Part shown: positions 34,344 to 43,218 of the stretch, piece after piece
Layout: every line of letters starts with the position of its first letter
Numbering within the stretch: the stretch's first letter is position 1
Source: Abditibacterium sp.
Lineage (GTDB): Bacteria > Armatimonadota > Abditibacteriia > Abditibacteriales > Abditibacteriaceae
Direction of reading: 5' to 3'
DNA length: 64,000 bases
NCBI GenBank assembly: GCA_030448265.1
Contig: JAUJNG010000004.1
Coordinates: forward strand, 83,061 to 147,060
Made by a program: the position numbers and the translations under genes
Notes under the pieces: generated by a model
What the model was told of the DNA's origin: nothing
Databases searched by the model: none
What the model saw: only the letters and a program-made list of their open reading frames with translations

Positions 34344-34408
34344 GGCGGGACTTACGTCCTCTTCCAATCGAGGACAGTCGCCGATTGGAAGAGGACGTAA
34401 GTCCCGCC
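34344..34408. repeat. Perfect 27-nt-arm palindrome
   Basis: Arms 34344-34370 and 34382-34408 (GGCGGGACTTACGTCCTC... type), exact complements, with an 11-nt loop. Between the 5' end of the SUMF1 gene and the 3' end of tadC. Confidence 0.9.
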
Positions 34409-34430
34409 TTTATTGCATCGCACCAGGCAA

Positions 34431-35435
34431 TTACATTCCCAATTGGCCATTGGCGGACATTTCGACCATCTTGACGCCCGCCGGCCCTAAAATCACCACG
34501 AAAAGCGCCGGAAAGATGCAGAACACGAGTGGCAGCATCATTTTCACCGGCAATTTTCCGGCTTGCTCGCGAATATAAGCCATGCGGCGCTCGCGAATTT
34601 CGGTCGCCTGCAAACGCAGGGCGTGAACCAGACCGGTGCCCATGCGCGTGGCCTGGTCGATGGCCGCCACCAGAAGTGTAAGCTCCGACATCCGAACCCG
34701 CTTGGCCATGTCGCGAAAGGCGTCGCCCTGCGGCTTGCCGACGCGAATCTCATCCAAAACGCGGCCCAGTTCCTCGGAAAGCGGGCCTTTGGTTTTGAGC
34801 ACGGCCTGCCCGACTGCCTGGTCGAATCCCAGACCCGCTTCGATGGCCAAAACGATCAAATCGACGACATCGGCCATCGACTTGCGGATTTGCTTGATGC
34901 GCTTATTGACGGTCTTGCGAAGCCAAAAAGTGGGGCCGGAAAAACCAACGTAAGCGAAAATCAAAATCCACAAGCCCTGAAGCATCAGATTGGTGGTCGG
35001 ATCGGCGGGCAGACCGCCCAGGCTGATAATCAGGGGCACGGCCGCGAAGCTGGACAAAAAGCCCACGCCCGTCAGCGCGAGCAAACAAAACATTTTCAGG
35101 CCCAGAAATTCGGGATAATGCATTCCCATCGGGTGTCCGGCCTGTTCGAGCATATCGCGAACCTGCGCGCCCGACGCGGCCTTGGCCGAGCCGCGAAAAC
35201 GCCGTCCCATTTTCTGGGTGATCGGCCCCAGAGTGCGCGAGACGAACGATTTCGACATCTCTTCGCGCTGTTTTTCTTCGAGCAGTTCATCGACTTCTTC
35301 CTCGTCGGGTTGAAGCGTTTGCTGCAAGCGGCGCTGGAATCCGGCCCGAGCGAAGCGCGCCGACAGCAAAATGCCGATGCAGGCCAGAAAACCCAGCCAG
35401 ATGGCGATGACAAGAGGAGTTGCGAGTGTTTGCAT
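34431..35435 (-). CDS. tadC: Tad pilus inner-membrane platform protein TadC
   Basis: GspF/TadC-family protein of the type II/IV secretion platform, working with TadA and TadB to assemble Flp pili. 334 residues. An N-terminal helix (LVIAIWLGFLACIGILLSARF), an acidic cytoplasmic segment (DEEEVDELLEEKQREE), a further pair of helices (about 115-180), the T2SSF domain (SMADVVDLIVLAIEAGLGFDQAVGQA, LSEELGRVLDEIRVGKPQGDAFRDMAKR) and a last helix (LPLVFCIFPALFVVILGP). ATG 35435 is chosen over an upstream in-frame ATG at 35507 that lies in a palindrome. Last gene of tadA-tadB-tadC. Confidence 0.9.
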   Translation of the reverse strand: MQTLATPLVIAIWLGFLACIGILLSARFARAGFQRRLQQTLQPDEEEVDELLEEKQREEMSKSFVSRTLGPITQKMGRRFRGSAKAASGAQVRDMLEQAGHPMGMHYPEFLGLKMFCLLALTGVGFLSSFAAVPLIISLGGLPADPTTNLMLQGLWILIFAYVGFSGPTFWLRKTVNKRIKQIRKSMADVVDLIVLAIEAGLGFDQAVGQAVLKTKGPLSEELGRVLDEIRVGKPQGDAFRDMAKRVRMSELTLLVAAIDQATRMGTGLVHALRLQATEIRERRMAYIREQAGKLPVKMMLPLVFCIFPALFVVILGPAGVKMVEMSANGQLGM

Positions 35436-35464
35436 GGTGATTTGGGTGGAAAAAGTAGGAGTGT

Positions 35465-35595
35465 GACTCCTTCTCCCTGCGGGAGAGGGTCGGGGTGAGG
35501 GAAACAAGTGACGGTCTGAATTACTTTTCAGATAAGTTGTGAAAACAGCGACTTTTCACCCTCACCCCGCCCCTCTCCCGCAGGGAGAGGGAGTC
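35465..35595. repeat. REP-like CTCTCCCGC palindrome between tadB and tadC
   Basis: 37-nt arms (35465-35501 and 35559-35595) with two mismatches; core CTCCCTGCGGGAGAGG and GGGGTGAGGG. Same family as 43051-43201, 47424-47629 and 51842-52037. Confidence 0.9.
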
Positions 35596-35623
35596 GAGCG
35601 ATCACTTCCTCGATTTCAGCCGG

Positions 35624-36589
35624 TTAGTTATCGAAATCCAGCAGCTTTTTGATCCAGAAAAATCCCGCTGTTTGCATCGCGCCGGCGACGTAAAGCAGGA
35701 TAAAGCCCTTGGCCGTGAAAAGCGCGGACATATATTCCCAGTTGATGCCGCACAGAAAAAACGCGATGCCGAGCGGCAAAACGAATAGGATGCCGCCCGA
35801 AATACGGCCCTGCGCGGTGAGCGCGGCGATGTCGCGGCGCAAACGGATGCGGTCGCGAATGGTGGCCGCGATGCCTTCCAGAAGTTGCGACAGGTTTCCA
35901 CCGACAGCCAGTTGGATGTTGGTGGCCGAAACCGTCATGTCGTAGTCGTAGGAGTTGACCCGCTCCGACATTTGAGACAACGCTTTCGGGGTGTCGAGAC
36001 CGAGTTGAATGAGGCGAATCACGCGCAGAATTTCGTCTTTGATGGGCGCTTCCATTTGCTGTCCGGCCATATCGAGGCCCTGCACAAACGAATAACCGCC
36101 CTTGAGCGAGGAAGAAATGATGGTGAGCGCATCGGCGAGTTGATATTCGAGTTTGGTGCGCCGCGAGGAGGCCATGAATTGCAGCACCATCTGCGGCCCT
36201 TTCCAGCCCACGAACCAGATGAGCGCGCCCACCACACCGATGCGCCGCACGAGCGTAAAAAAGCCGCCGTCGTTGGGCCAGACGTTGAGCAAGACCAGAC
36301 ATCCCAGAATCACCACGACCAAAAAACCGAGGTTCATGGCGATAAATTCGGTCGGTTTGATGAGCACATTGGCCGTAGTGAGGTTGCGCTCGATGAGTCC
36401 GGCGTCTTTGCGCCCTTTGAAAAAGCGCGCGATGAGCGCGTAGCGTTCGGTTTTGGAACGGGTGAGCGCCGCCTGGGTGGTTTCGACCGAAATGCCTTCG
36501 GTAGTGACCGCCGCCGTCTTCTTCCTGGCGCGCATCGCCACCAGACCGATGACGTTCACCAAAACCAGGGCGATAATGAGAGTGTTCAT
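35624..36589 (-). CDS. tadB: Tad pilus inner-membrane platform protein TadB
   Basis: GspF-type platform partner of TadC. 321 residues from ATG 36589: N-terminal helix (TLIIALVLVNVIGLVAMRARKK), two helices in the middle (FIAMNLGFLVVVILGCLVLL, VRRIGVVGALIWFVGW), then the T2SSF domain (LEYQLADALTIISSSLKGGYSFVQGLDMAGQQMEAPIKDEILRVIRLIQLG, YDMTVSATNIQLAVGGNLSQLLEGIAATIRDRIRLRRDIAALTAQG) and C-terminal helices. Placed between tadA and tadC with palindromes on both sides. Confidence 0.9.
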   Translation of the reverse strand: MNTLIIALVLVNVIGLVAMRARKKTAAVTTEGISVETTQAALTRSKTERYALIARFFKGRKDAGLIERNLTTANVLIKPTEFIAMNLGFLVVVILGCLVLLNVWPNDGGFFTLVRRIGVVGALIWFVGWKGPQMVLQFMASSRRTKLEYQLADALTIISSSLKGGYSFVQGLDMAGQQMEAPIKDEILRVIRLIQLGLDTPKALSQMSERVNSYDYDMTVSATNIQLAVGGNLSQLLEGIAATIRDRIRLRRDIAALTAQGRISGGILFVLPLGIAFFLCGINWEYMSALFTAKGFILLYVAGAMQTAGFFWIKKLLDFDN

Positions 36590-36605
36590 AGCTTTTATAG
36601 GCAAC

Positions 36606-36678
36606 AGGGAACAGGCAACAGGCAACAGTGAGAGAGTGCAACTGTGATGTTTTCACTATTGCCTGTTGCCTGTTGCCT
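36606..36678. repeat. Heptamer-built palindrome between tadA and tadB
   Basis: Arms about 36606-36630 and 36654-36678 built on the 7-mer AGGCAAC (two mismatches). The right arm ends at the first base of the tadA stop codon. Confidence 0.88.
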
Positions 36679-38225
36679 CAATCGGGTTGAAACAGGTTGC
36701 GGGGCAGCGAATAGCCGCGCGATTCGATTTCATGCACACATTTGGGGCGAAATCCCGTCGCGCGATGGCGTCCGATGACTTTGCCTTCGGCGCTGCGGCC
36801 TTTTTGCTCGAAAAGAAAGATGTCCTGGAGCAAAAGCGTGTCGCCTTCCATGCCCTGGACTTCGGTGATGTGAGTAATTTTGCGGCTGCCGTCGCTGAGA
36901 CGCGCCTGCTGCACGATGAGGTTGACCGCGCTCGAAATCTGTTTGGAAATGACGCGAATCGGCAGTTCGAGTCCGCTCATCAAACACAGCGTTTCCAGAC
37001 GCGAAATCGTATCGCGCGGCGTGTTGGAGTGGACGGTGGAAAGCGAGCCTTCGTGACCGGTGTTCATCGCCTGCAACATATCGAGGGTTTCGCCGCCGCG
37101 ACATTCGCCCACAATCACGCGGTCGGGTCGCATACGCAGCGCGTTTTTGACCAGATCTCGAATCGTGACCTCGCCTTCACCCTCAATGTTTTTAGGGCGC
37201 GATTCGAGGCGCACCAGGTTGGGAATGTAAACCTGCAATTCCGCCGCGTCTTCGATAGTCACCACGCGCTCGCCCTGCGGGATGAAGTTGGAAACGATGT
37301 TGAGCGTCGTGGTTTTGCCCGAACCGGTGCCGCCCGCGATAATCATGTTCATGCGCGCTTTCACGGCGGCTTCGAGGAACAATCTCATGCCCTCGGTCAT
37401 CGAACCGAAGCCCACCAGCGATTCGGAATCGAGTTTTTTCTGAAAAAATTTGCGAATGCTCATGCTCGGCCCGTTGAGCGCGAGCGGTGGAATCACGATG
37501 TTGACGCGCGAGCCGTCGGGCAAACGGCCATCGACCATCGGCGTGCGCGCGTTGGCGGTTTTTCCAAGCGGACGCACGATGCGGTCAACGATGTTCATCA
37601 CGTGCGCCTCATTGACGAATTTGCGGCGAGAACGGCAGATTTTGCCCTTGCGCTCGATGAAAATATCGGTCGGCGAGTTGACCATGATTTCCGAAATCGT
37701 GGGGTCGTTGAGCAGATATTGCATCGGCCCAAAACCCAGAACTTCGTTCAAGACTTCTTCGAGCAAAACCGCGCGGCGCTTGGGCATGAGCGGTTTTTCG
37801 TCCTTGAGAACGTCGTTCATCACCTGCTGCGCGACGGGCCGCAAACGGTCGCGGTCGTCGGCTTTGAACTGCTGCCCGCCGAGTTCATCGACCAGAAGCG
37901 TGTGGACTTTATGCGACAAACGCAGCATTTCCTCATCGAAATCGGCGTCGTCGGTGTCTTCGGGCATCTCCATCTCGGTGAGGAGAAAGGAAGCCAGACC
38001 GGTGGTATTGCCCCCCGCGCCATTGGAAGCCGCGACGGGCGCTTCTTCTCTGGGCGGCGGAGCGGGGGTTTTGACGCGATCTTGCGGCGCCGCATCGCCA
38101 TTAACGCCGTTGCTGTCGTTACCATGAACACCGTTGCCATCGGGCACGGGAAGAGAATTGGGAATGGGAACGCCGCCAGGCGCTCCACCGAAGCGGGGCC
38201 GGACGCCACCAGGAACAAGAGCCAT
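36678..38225 (-). CDS. tadA: Tad pilus assembly ATPase TadA/CpaF
   Basis: Secretion ATPase that powers Flp/Tad pilus assembly. 515 residues. A disordered Pro/Gly-rich N terminus (about 1-75), an N-terminal helical domain ([11 protein letters not shown]... [21 protein letters not shown]), then the RecA-like domain: Walker [13 protein letters not shown], Asp box ([12 protein letters not shown]), Walker B ([15 protein letters not shown]), His box ([12 protein letters not shown]). Ends at residue 515, normal for the family. First gene of the tadABC set; the small pilin and TadZ genes expected nearby are absent from the window. A prepilin peptidase gene lies at 4478. Confidence 0.94.
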   Translation of the reverse strand: MALVPGGVRPRFGGAPGGVPIPNSLPVPDGNGVHGNDSNGVNGDAAPQDRVKTPAPPPREEAPVAASNGAGGNTTGLASFLLTEMEMPEDTDDADFDEEMLRLSHKVHTLLVDELGGQQFKADDRDRLRPVAQQVMNDVLKDEKPLMPKRRAVLLEEVLNEVLGFGPMQYLLNDPTISEIMVNSPTDIFIERKGKICRSRRKFVNEAHVMNIVDRIVRPLGKTANARTPMVDGRLPDGSRVNIVIPPLALNGPSMSIRKFFQKKLDSESLVGFGSMTEGMRLFLEAAVKARMNMIIAGGTGSGKTTTLNIVSNFIPQGERVVTIEDAAELQVYIPNLVRLESRPKNIEGEGEVTIRDLVKNALRMRPDRVIVGECRGGETLDMLQAMNTGHEGSLSTVHSNTPRDTISRLETLCLMSGLELPIRVISKQISSAVNLIVQQARLSDGSRKITHITEVQGMEGDTLLLQDIFLFEQKGRSAEGKVIGRHRATGFRPKCVHEIESRGYSLPRNLFQPD

Positions 38226-38346
38226 AGGAAAATCTCCAACACGAAGAATGCGCCAAAAACGCGCGATTCATCGTCTATAACGCAATCTTTTCACCAGATT
38301 AAGGGGTAAAGTTGCTGATGTGGCTCGTGACGTAAACGGGGCAGTA

Positions 38347-38611
38347 GAGAACGCGAAGCGTGAGCGAGTGAGGCGTGGCTGGAATTTTGTCTTTCTAACC
38401 CAAGTTGCTCCCTGTGAGACGTGTTGTCATTCCGAGGAGGAACAGATGAGGAATCAGCCGCAGAGGCACCGATTTTTGGCCAAAACGAGTCCAGATTGCC
38501 ATTGATTCCTCGTCGTTCCTCCTCGGAATGACAACACGTCTCACAGGGAGCAACTTGGGTTAGAAAGACAAAATTCCAGCCACGCCTCACTCGCTCACGC
38601 TTCGCGTTCTC
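38347..38611. repeat. Long perfect palindrome (97-nt arms) overlapping a kinase gene end
   Basis: Arms 38347-38443 and 38515-38611 are exact reverse complements over 97 nt; inner GAGGAATCA / TGATTCCTC extends the stem. It fills most of the 369-nt gap between tadA (start at 38225) and the kinase gene, and covers the last 17 nt of the kinase coding region. It includes GAACGCGAAGCGTGAGCGAG, shared with the 41957-42106 element. No gene is seen in the gap. Confidence 0.95.
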
Positions 38612-39791
38612 CAATTAAATCGTCGGCAGTCATAGCTTGTTCACCCGCATCAAGCGGCAAAAACACGCTGAAGGTGGCGCCCTGTCCCAATCCTTCGCTC
38701 TGGGCCAGCACGCGCCCGCCGTGCAGTTCGACCACGTTTTGCACGATGGCCAGACCCAATCCCAGACCGCCGTGACGCCTCGTGGTGGTGCCGTCGGCCT
38801 GACGAAAACGCTCGAAAACCTGCGACAGAAATTCAGGCGCGATGCCCATTCCGGTGTCGCTCACTCGCAAAACCAGTTCGGCTCTGTCCTCCGGCCCGTT
38901 TTGAGAGCCAACTTGCACCGTGATCCGTCCGCCTTCGGGCGTGAATTTGACGGCGTTGGAGAGCAGGTTCCAGGCGACTTGCTGCAAACGCATCGCGTCG
39001 CCGCGCAGGGGCGCGAAGGGGGGCAAATCGAGGTGCAGCGAGACGTTGCCCGCAGCGATGGAAAACTGAATCGTGTCCGCAGCCGCGCGCACGATGGCAG
39101 CAAGGTCGATGTTGGCGATTTCCAGGCGGAAATTGCCCGCGATGATGCGCGACACATCGAGCAAATCTTCGATGAGCTGCGCCTGCATACGCGCGCTGCG
39201 CTCGATGGTTTCGAGTGCTTGGGCGGTGGTTTCCTCATCTATTCTGCCGGTTTTGAGAAGCGAGGCCCAGCCCATAATCGCATTGAGCGGCGTTCGCAGT
39301 TCGTGGGAAAGCGTGGCCAGAAATTCATCTTTGGCGCGGACGTTGGCCTGCGCCTCGTCGCGCGCGATTTGAGCGCGCGCCAGTTCGAGACGGTCGTTCT
39401 CGCTTTTCTTGCGCTCGATGGCGTAGCGCGTCGAACGCTCCAGAAGCGCCGCGTCGGTGGCGCCCTTGATGAGATAATCCGCCGCGCCCAGCGCAATGGC
39501 ATCGACGGCGCGTTCTTCGTCGGCCAGGCCGGTCAAAACGATCATCGGCGTTTGAGGCGCCATTTCCTGCAAGCACTCGAAATTGCCCAATCCGCGACCG
39601 TCAGGCAAAGTCAGGTCGATAAAAACCACATCGAAATCCTGATTTTGGAGCGCCTCCTGAGCCTGCGCGAGCGATTCGACGTGAACCAGTTGCGGCGAGA
39701 GCGCCACCATTTCCGCGAGGGTGTCCTCGACCAACAAAACATCGGCCAGGTTGTCCTCGACCAGTAAAACGCGCAGGGAACGGAGCGGCAT
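38595..39791 (-). CDS. Response regulator receiver-histidine kinase hybrid
   Basis: 398 residues, soluble. Receiver domain first (RVLLVEDNLADVLLVEDTLAEM; acceptor Asp in VVFIDLTLPDGRG; Thr/Lys at VLTGLAD and YLIKGAT), then a coiled coil (about 125-160), a HisKA domain with H-box FLATLSHELRTPLNAIMGW, and HATPase_c (NLLSNAVKFTPEGG, VSDTGMGIAPEF, GGLGLGLAIVQNVVELHGG). The receiver-first order is typical of kinases modulated by another kinase rather than by a ligand sensor. It may signal to the tad genes next to it or to the receiver-nucleotidyltransferase (5121); both are guesses. The C-terminal GEREA is encoded inside a palindrome arm. Confidence 0.92.
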   Translation of the reverse strand: MPLRSLRVLLVEDNLADVLLVEDTLAEMVALSPQLVHVESLAQAQEALQNQDFDVVFIDLTLPDGRGLGNFECLQEMAPQTPMIVLTGLADEERAVDAIALGAADYLIKGATDAALLERSTRYAIERKKSENDRLELARAQIARDEAQANVRAKDEFLATLSHELRTPLNAIMGWASLLKTGRIDEETTAQALETIERSARMQAQLIEDLLDVSRIIAGNFRLEIANIDLAAIVRAAADTIQFSIAAGNVSLHLDLPPFAPLRGDAMRLQQVAWNLLSNAVKFTPEGGRITVQVGSQNGPEDRAELVLRVSDTGMGIAPEFLSQVFERFRQADGTTTRRHGGLGLGLAIVQNVVELHGGRVLAQSEGLGQGATFSVFLPLDAGEQAMTADDLIGEREA

Positions 39792-39965
39792 GGGCAGAAA
39801 GGGAAAAGAAACGGAACGGGTGCCAATTTATACCCGATTGGCAGCGCGAAATCACAGTGAATCAGATTTTTCCCACGTCTTAAATCGACAATGCGCCAAT
39901 TTGACCATCTGAGGTCGATTTTCAAGGTGCAGCGCCGTGGCGAAGACCATTTAAACTCGCTCTCC

Positions 39966-40556
39966 ATGGCCTCCAATTTCAAAGCGGAAACGACGCCCGA
40001 TGCGCCGCACATCGTGGGCATTTGTGGCAGTTTGAGCGCAGATTCGGCCACGCGCCGCGTTCTAATTCTGGCTCTCGAAGCCGCCCACCGCGCCGGCGCG
40101 ACGATCCAACTGCTCGATTTGCGCGAATTTCGCCTGCCGTTCGCGGCGTCGGATTTCGACCCCGCCGCTTTTCCCGATGCCGCCCGTTTCAACCAACTGC
40201 TGCGCCAGAGCGACGGCCAAATCTGGGCGACGCCCGAATATCACGGCTCCTATTCGGGCGCGCTCAAAAACGCGCTCGATCTGGGTTATTTCGAAGAATA
40301 CGAAGGCAAAGTCGTGGCGCTTCTGGGCACGGCGGGCGGGCAGGTCGGCGCCCTGAGCGCGCTTTCGCACCTGCGCGGTGTCGCGCGCCAGCTTCACGCC
40401 TGGGTTTTGCCGTCGCAGGTTTCCATCCCGCGAGCGAGCGGCGCCTTCGATGAAAACGGCGCCCTGCGCGACGAAAAACTGGCCCAGTCGGTCGAAAAAC
40501 TGGGCCAGGAACTGGCGAAATGGGCGCTTTTACATCGACAGTCTCACGGCAAGTGA
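39966..40556 (+). CDS. NADPH-dependent FMN reductase family protein
   Basis: 196-residue flavodoxin-fold protein of the SsuE/ChrR/azoreductase type: FMN phosphate loop VGICGSLSADSATRRVL, then FAASDFDPAAFPDAARF, WATPEYHGSYSGALKNALDLGYFEEYEGKVVALLGTAGG (the P-E-Y-x-x-S-x-x-G-x-L-K-N signature). Cytosolic. ATG 39966 follows the usual start; the frame is open from 39891. Physiological acceptor unknown. Confidence 0.9.
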   Translation: MASNFKAETTPDAPHIVGICGSLSADSATRRVLILALEAAHRAGATIQLLDLREFRLPFAASDFDPAAFPDAARFNQLLRQSDGQIWATPEYHGSYSGALKNALDLGYFEEYEGKVVALLGTAGGQVGALSALSHLRGVARQLHAWVLPSQVSIPRASGAFDENGALRDEKLAQSVEKLGQELAKWALLHRQSHGK

Positions 40557-40565
40557 AGGTTTTTC

Positions 40566-40654
40566 AAAACCACAGAGACACGGAGGCACAGAGAAGAAAA
40601 GAGATTTTAAAATTTCTCCCAATTCTCTCTGTGTCTCCGTGTCTCTGTGGTTTT
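40566..40654. repeat. Palindrome after the FMN reductase gene
   Basis: Arms about 40566-40596 and 40623-40654 (AAAACCACAGAGACACGGAG type) with few mismatches; a loose 7-nt rhythm (CACAGAG, ACACGGA, GGCACAG). It starts 10 nt after the stop codon and precedes livK. Confidence 0.85.
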
Positions 40655-40716
40655 AAAAATATCCCTATCTTTAAGCATTTGCTAAAATTCTCGAAAGTTC
40701 AGTTCAAGGATTTTCG

Positions 40717-41955
40717 ATGCACCAACCCGCGCAACTCCCTCTCTTCTCCCGTTTTACCCTGCTTTCGACCGCCGTTTTTATCGGCGCCCTTTCCGGCTGC
40801 AAAGCTCCCGAAACCGCCTCCACCGGCAACGCCGCCACTGCGGGCAACACCGTCGCTGCGGCGCCCGCCAACGTCGCGCCCGCCAAGCCTTATACGGGCG
40901 AAAATCTCGTCATCGGGCTTTACGGCTCGCTCACCGGCTCGACCGCGACCTTTGGCACTTCCTCGCAAAAGGGCACTCAAATGGCGTTCGATGAAATCAA
41001 CGCCAAAGGCGCGCCTCTGGACAAAAAACTTCAACTCGTCACCGAAGACAACGGCTCCAAAACCGAACAGGTGCCTGCGGTCGTTCTCAAACTCATCAAT
41101 CAGAACAACGTGTTGGCGCTGTTGGGCGAAGTCGCCTCGTCGCGCTCTCTGGCAGCGGCGCCGATTGCCCAGCGCGCGGGCGTGCCGATGGTTTCGCCGC
41201 TCTCGACCAATCCCAAAGTGACTCAGGTTGGCGATTACATTTTCCGCACCTGCTTCATCGATCCCTTTCAGGGCAAGGTGATGGCGAAGTTCGCGCGCGA
41301 GAATCTCAAAGCGCAAAAAGTGGCGATTCTCACCGATGTCGCCAACGACTATTCCAAAGGTCTGACGCAGTTTTTCATCGAGGAATGGAATAAAACAGAT
41401 GGAAAAATCGTGGCGCGGGAATCGTATTCCCAAGACGACAAAGATTTTCAGGCCCAACTCACCAAAATCAAAGCCTCCAATCCCGATGTCATCTTCGTGC
41501 CAGGCTACTACACCGAAGTCGGCAACATCGCGGTGCAGGCGCGGCGCCTGGGCCTCAAGCAGCCACTATTGGGCGGCGACGGCTGGGATTCGCCCAAACT
41601 CTATGAAATCGGCGGCAAAGCGATCCAGGGCGCCTACTTTTCGACCCATTATTCGCCGCAAAGCAAAGATCCCAAAGTGGTCAAATTCGTCGGCGACTTC
41701 AAAAAGCGCTTCGGCACCATCCCCGATGCCAACGCCGCCGTTTCCTACGACGCCGCCTACATCCTGAGCGATGCCATCAAACGCGCCGGAGCGCCCGACC
41801 GCGCCAAAATCCGCGACGCCATCGCGGCCACCAAGAACTTCCAGGGCGTGACCGGCACCATTTCCATCGACAAAGATCGCAACGCCGTCAAACCGGCGGT
41901 GGTTTTGAAAGTTCAGGGCAACGAGGGCGTTTACGTCACAACTGTCAAACCATAA
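40717..41955 (+). CDS. livK: Branched-chain amino-acid ABC transporter binding lipoprotein (LivK-like)
   Basis: 412 residues. Type II signal peptide with lipobox ALSGC (about residue 28), Ala/Pro/Thr linker, then a type 1 periplasmic-binding fold: LVIGLYGSLTGSTATFGTSSQKGTQMAFDEINAKGAPLDKKLQLVTEDNGSKTEQVPAVVLKLINQNNVLALLGEVASSRSLAAAPIAQRAGVPMVSPLSTNP. This is the LivK/urea-amide group. livH and a damaged livM follow; the livG and livF ATPase genes are missing from the window. Ligand not fixed. Confidence 0.92.
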   Translation: MHQPAQLPLFSRFTLLSTAVFIGALSGCKAPETASTGNAATAGNTVAAAPANVAPAKPYTGENLVIGLYGSLTGSTATFGTSSQKGTQMAFDEINAKGAPLDKKLQLVTEDNGSKTEQVPAVVLKLINQNNVLALLGEVASSRSLAAAPIAQRAGVPMVSPLSTNPKVTQVGDYIFRTCFIDPFQGKVMAKFARENLKAQKVAILTDVANDYSKGLTQFFIEEWNKTDGKIVARESYSQDDKDFQAQLTKIKASNPDVIFVPGYYTEVGNIAVQARRLGLKQPLLGGDGWDSPKLYEIGGKAIQGAYFSTHYSPQSKDPKVVKFVGDFKKRFGTIPDANAAVSYDAAYILSDAIKRAGAPDRAKIRDAIAATKNFQGVTGTISIDKDRNAVKPAVVLKVQGNEGVYVTTVKP

Positions 41956-41956
41956 A

Positions 41957-42106
41957 TTGATAGCCACCAAAAGGGCTTAGAGAACGCGAAGCGTAAGCGA
42001 GTGAGACTTTGCCGTTTGGTTTCATCAACGCCTGCTCATTTAAGGTAGCTGCCAGGTCTCACTCGCTTACGCTTCGCATTCTCTAAGCCCTTTTGGTGGC
42101 TATCAA
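41957..42106. repeat. Palindrome between livK and livH
   Basis: 50-nt arms (41957-42006 and 42057-42106), one mismatch. It starts 2 nt after the livK stop and ends 9 nt before the livH ATG. It contains the GAACGCGAAGCGTAAGCGAG module shared with the 38347 element. Confidence 0.93.
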
Positions 42107-42114
42107 GATTCTTC

Positions 42115-43032
42115 ATGGAATTTCTCCAACAATTCGCCAACGCCCTTACCCAGGGTTCGATTTACGCGCTCATCGCCCTCGGCTATACGATGGTTTATGG
42201 CGTTTTGCGGCTCATCAACTTCGCGCACGGCGATATTTATATGCTGGGCGCCTTCATCGGCCTCTTCACTGCCAAACTCACCGGCGCCTTCGCCGCTTCG
42301 CAAAACAGCGTCGCGGTTTCGCCCTTCGCCACGATTCTCATCTTTATCGCGGCCATGCTGGGCAGCGCGCTGGTGGGGATGCTCATCGAACGCTTCGCCT
42401 ATCGCCCGCTGCGCGGCGCACCGCGACTGACGGTTCTCATCACCGCGATTGGCGTTTCGATGCTGCTCGAATACGGCGGGCAGATGGCGTTTTCGCCCGA
42501 TCCGCAGGGTTTTCCGGCGCTCATTCCCGAACGCAATCTGGTCGAAAGCGACGGTTTTTCGTTGTCTCTGGTGCAGTTCGTCATCGTGGGCGCGGCGTTC
42601 GCGTTGATGATTGGATTGCAGCTTCTGGTGAATAAAACCAAAGTCGGACGCGCCATGCGCGCGGTTTCGCTCGACCGCGCCGCCGCTTCGCTCATGGGCA
42701 TCGACACCAATCGCATTATCGCTTTCACCTTCGCGCTGGGAAGCGCCCTCGCGGCGGCGGCGGGGGTTCTCAATTCGATCTACCAGCCTTCGATTGACCC
42801 CCTGATGGGCGTCAACGTGGGCCTGCGCGCTTTTGTGGCGGCGGTTCTGGGCGGCATCGGCAACATTCCTGGCGCCGTCGTGGGCGGACTTTTGATGGGT
42901 TTCGCCGAAACCGCGACCGTCGCGGCGGGCCTGTCGCAATACCGCGATGCCGTCGCCTTTGGCATTCTCATTTTGGTTTTGATCGTGCGTCCGGCGGGCA
43001 TTCTGGGGCGCAGCGTCGCAGAGAAGGTGTGA
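42115..43032 (+). CDS. livH: Branched-chain amino-acid ABC transporter permease LivH
   Basis: Inner-membrane permease, 305 residues with about eight helices. Family marks at the N terminus (LTQGSIYALIALGYTMVYGVLRLINFAHGDIYMLGAFIG), RFAYRPLRGAPRLTVLITAIGVSMLLEYGG, the EAA-like loop KTKVGRAMRAVSLDRAAASLMGIDTNRIIAFTFALGSALAAAAGVL, and AVLGGIGNIPGAVVGGLLMGFAET. Second gene of livKHM. Confidence 0.95.
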   Translation: MEFLQQFANALTQGSIYALIALGYTMVYGVLRLINFAHGDIYMLGAFIGLFTAKLTGAFAASQNSVAVSPFATILIFIAAMLGSALVGMLIERFAYRPLRGAPRLTVLITAIGVSMLLEYGGQMAFSPDPQGFPALIPERNLVESDGFSLSLVQFVIVGAAFALMIGLQLLVNKTKVGRAMRAVSLDRAAASLMGIDTNRIIAFTFALGSALAAAAGVLNSIYQPSIDPLMGVNVGLRAFVAAVLGGIGNIPGAVVGGLLMGFAETATVAAGLSQYRDAVAFGILILVLIVRPAGILGRSVAEKV

Positions 43033-43050
43033 GTAAAAACTGAAACGGCG

Positions 43051-43201
43051 GCGCTCGATTCCCTCTCCGGGAGGGCTGTGCGGAGAGGGTCAGGGTGAGG
43101 GAGAAAAGCCGGAATTTCTTCAACTCATCTGAAAAATGGTGAGAGCAGCGAGTTTTCTCCCTCACCCTGCCCCTCTCCCGCAGGGAGAGGGAATCGAGCG
43201 C
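43051..43201. repeat. REP-like CTCTCC palindrome between livH and livM
   Basis: Arms about 43051-43106 and 43153-43201 with small indels (GCGCTCGATTCCCTCTCC ... GGGTGAGGGAGAAAA). Same family as 35465-35595. Confidence 0.85.
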
Positions 43202-43218
43202 CCCATTCGACCATTTTC

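Noticed and set aside
38320..38505. 61-aa and 107-aa ORFs in the tadA-kinase gap
   Set aside because: They lie on the two arms of the perfect palindrome, so the two strands give near-identical peptides; this is a by-product of the repeat.
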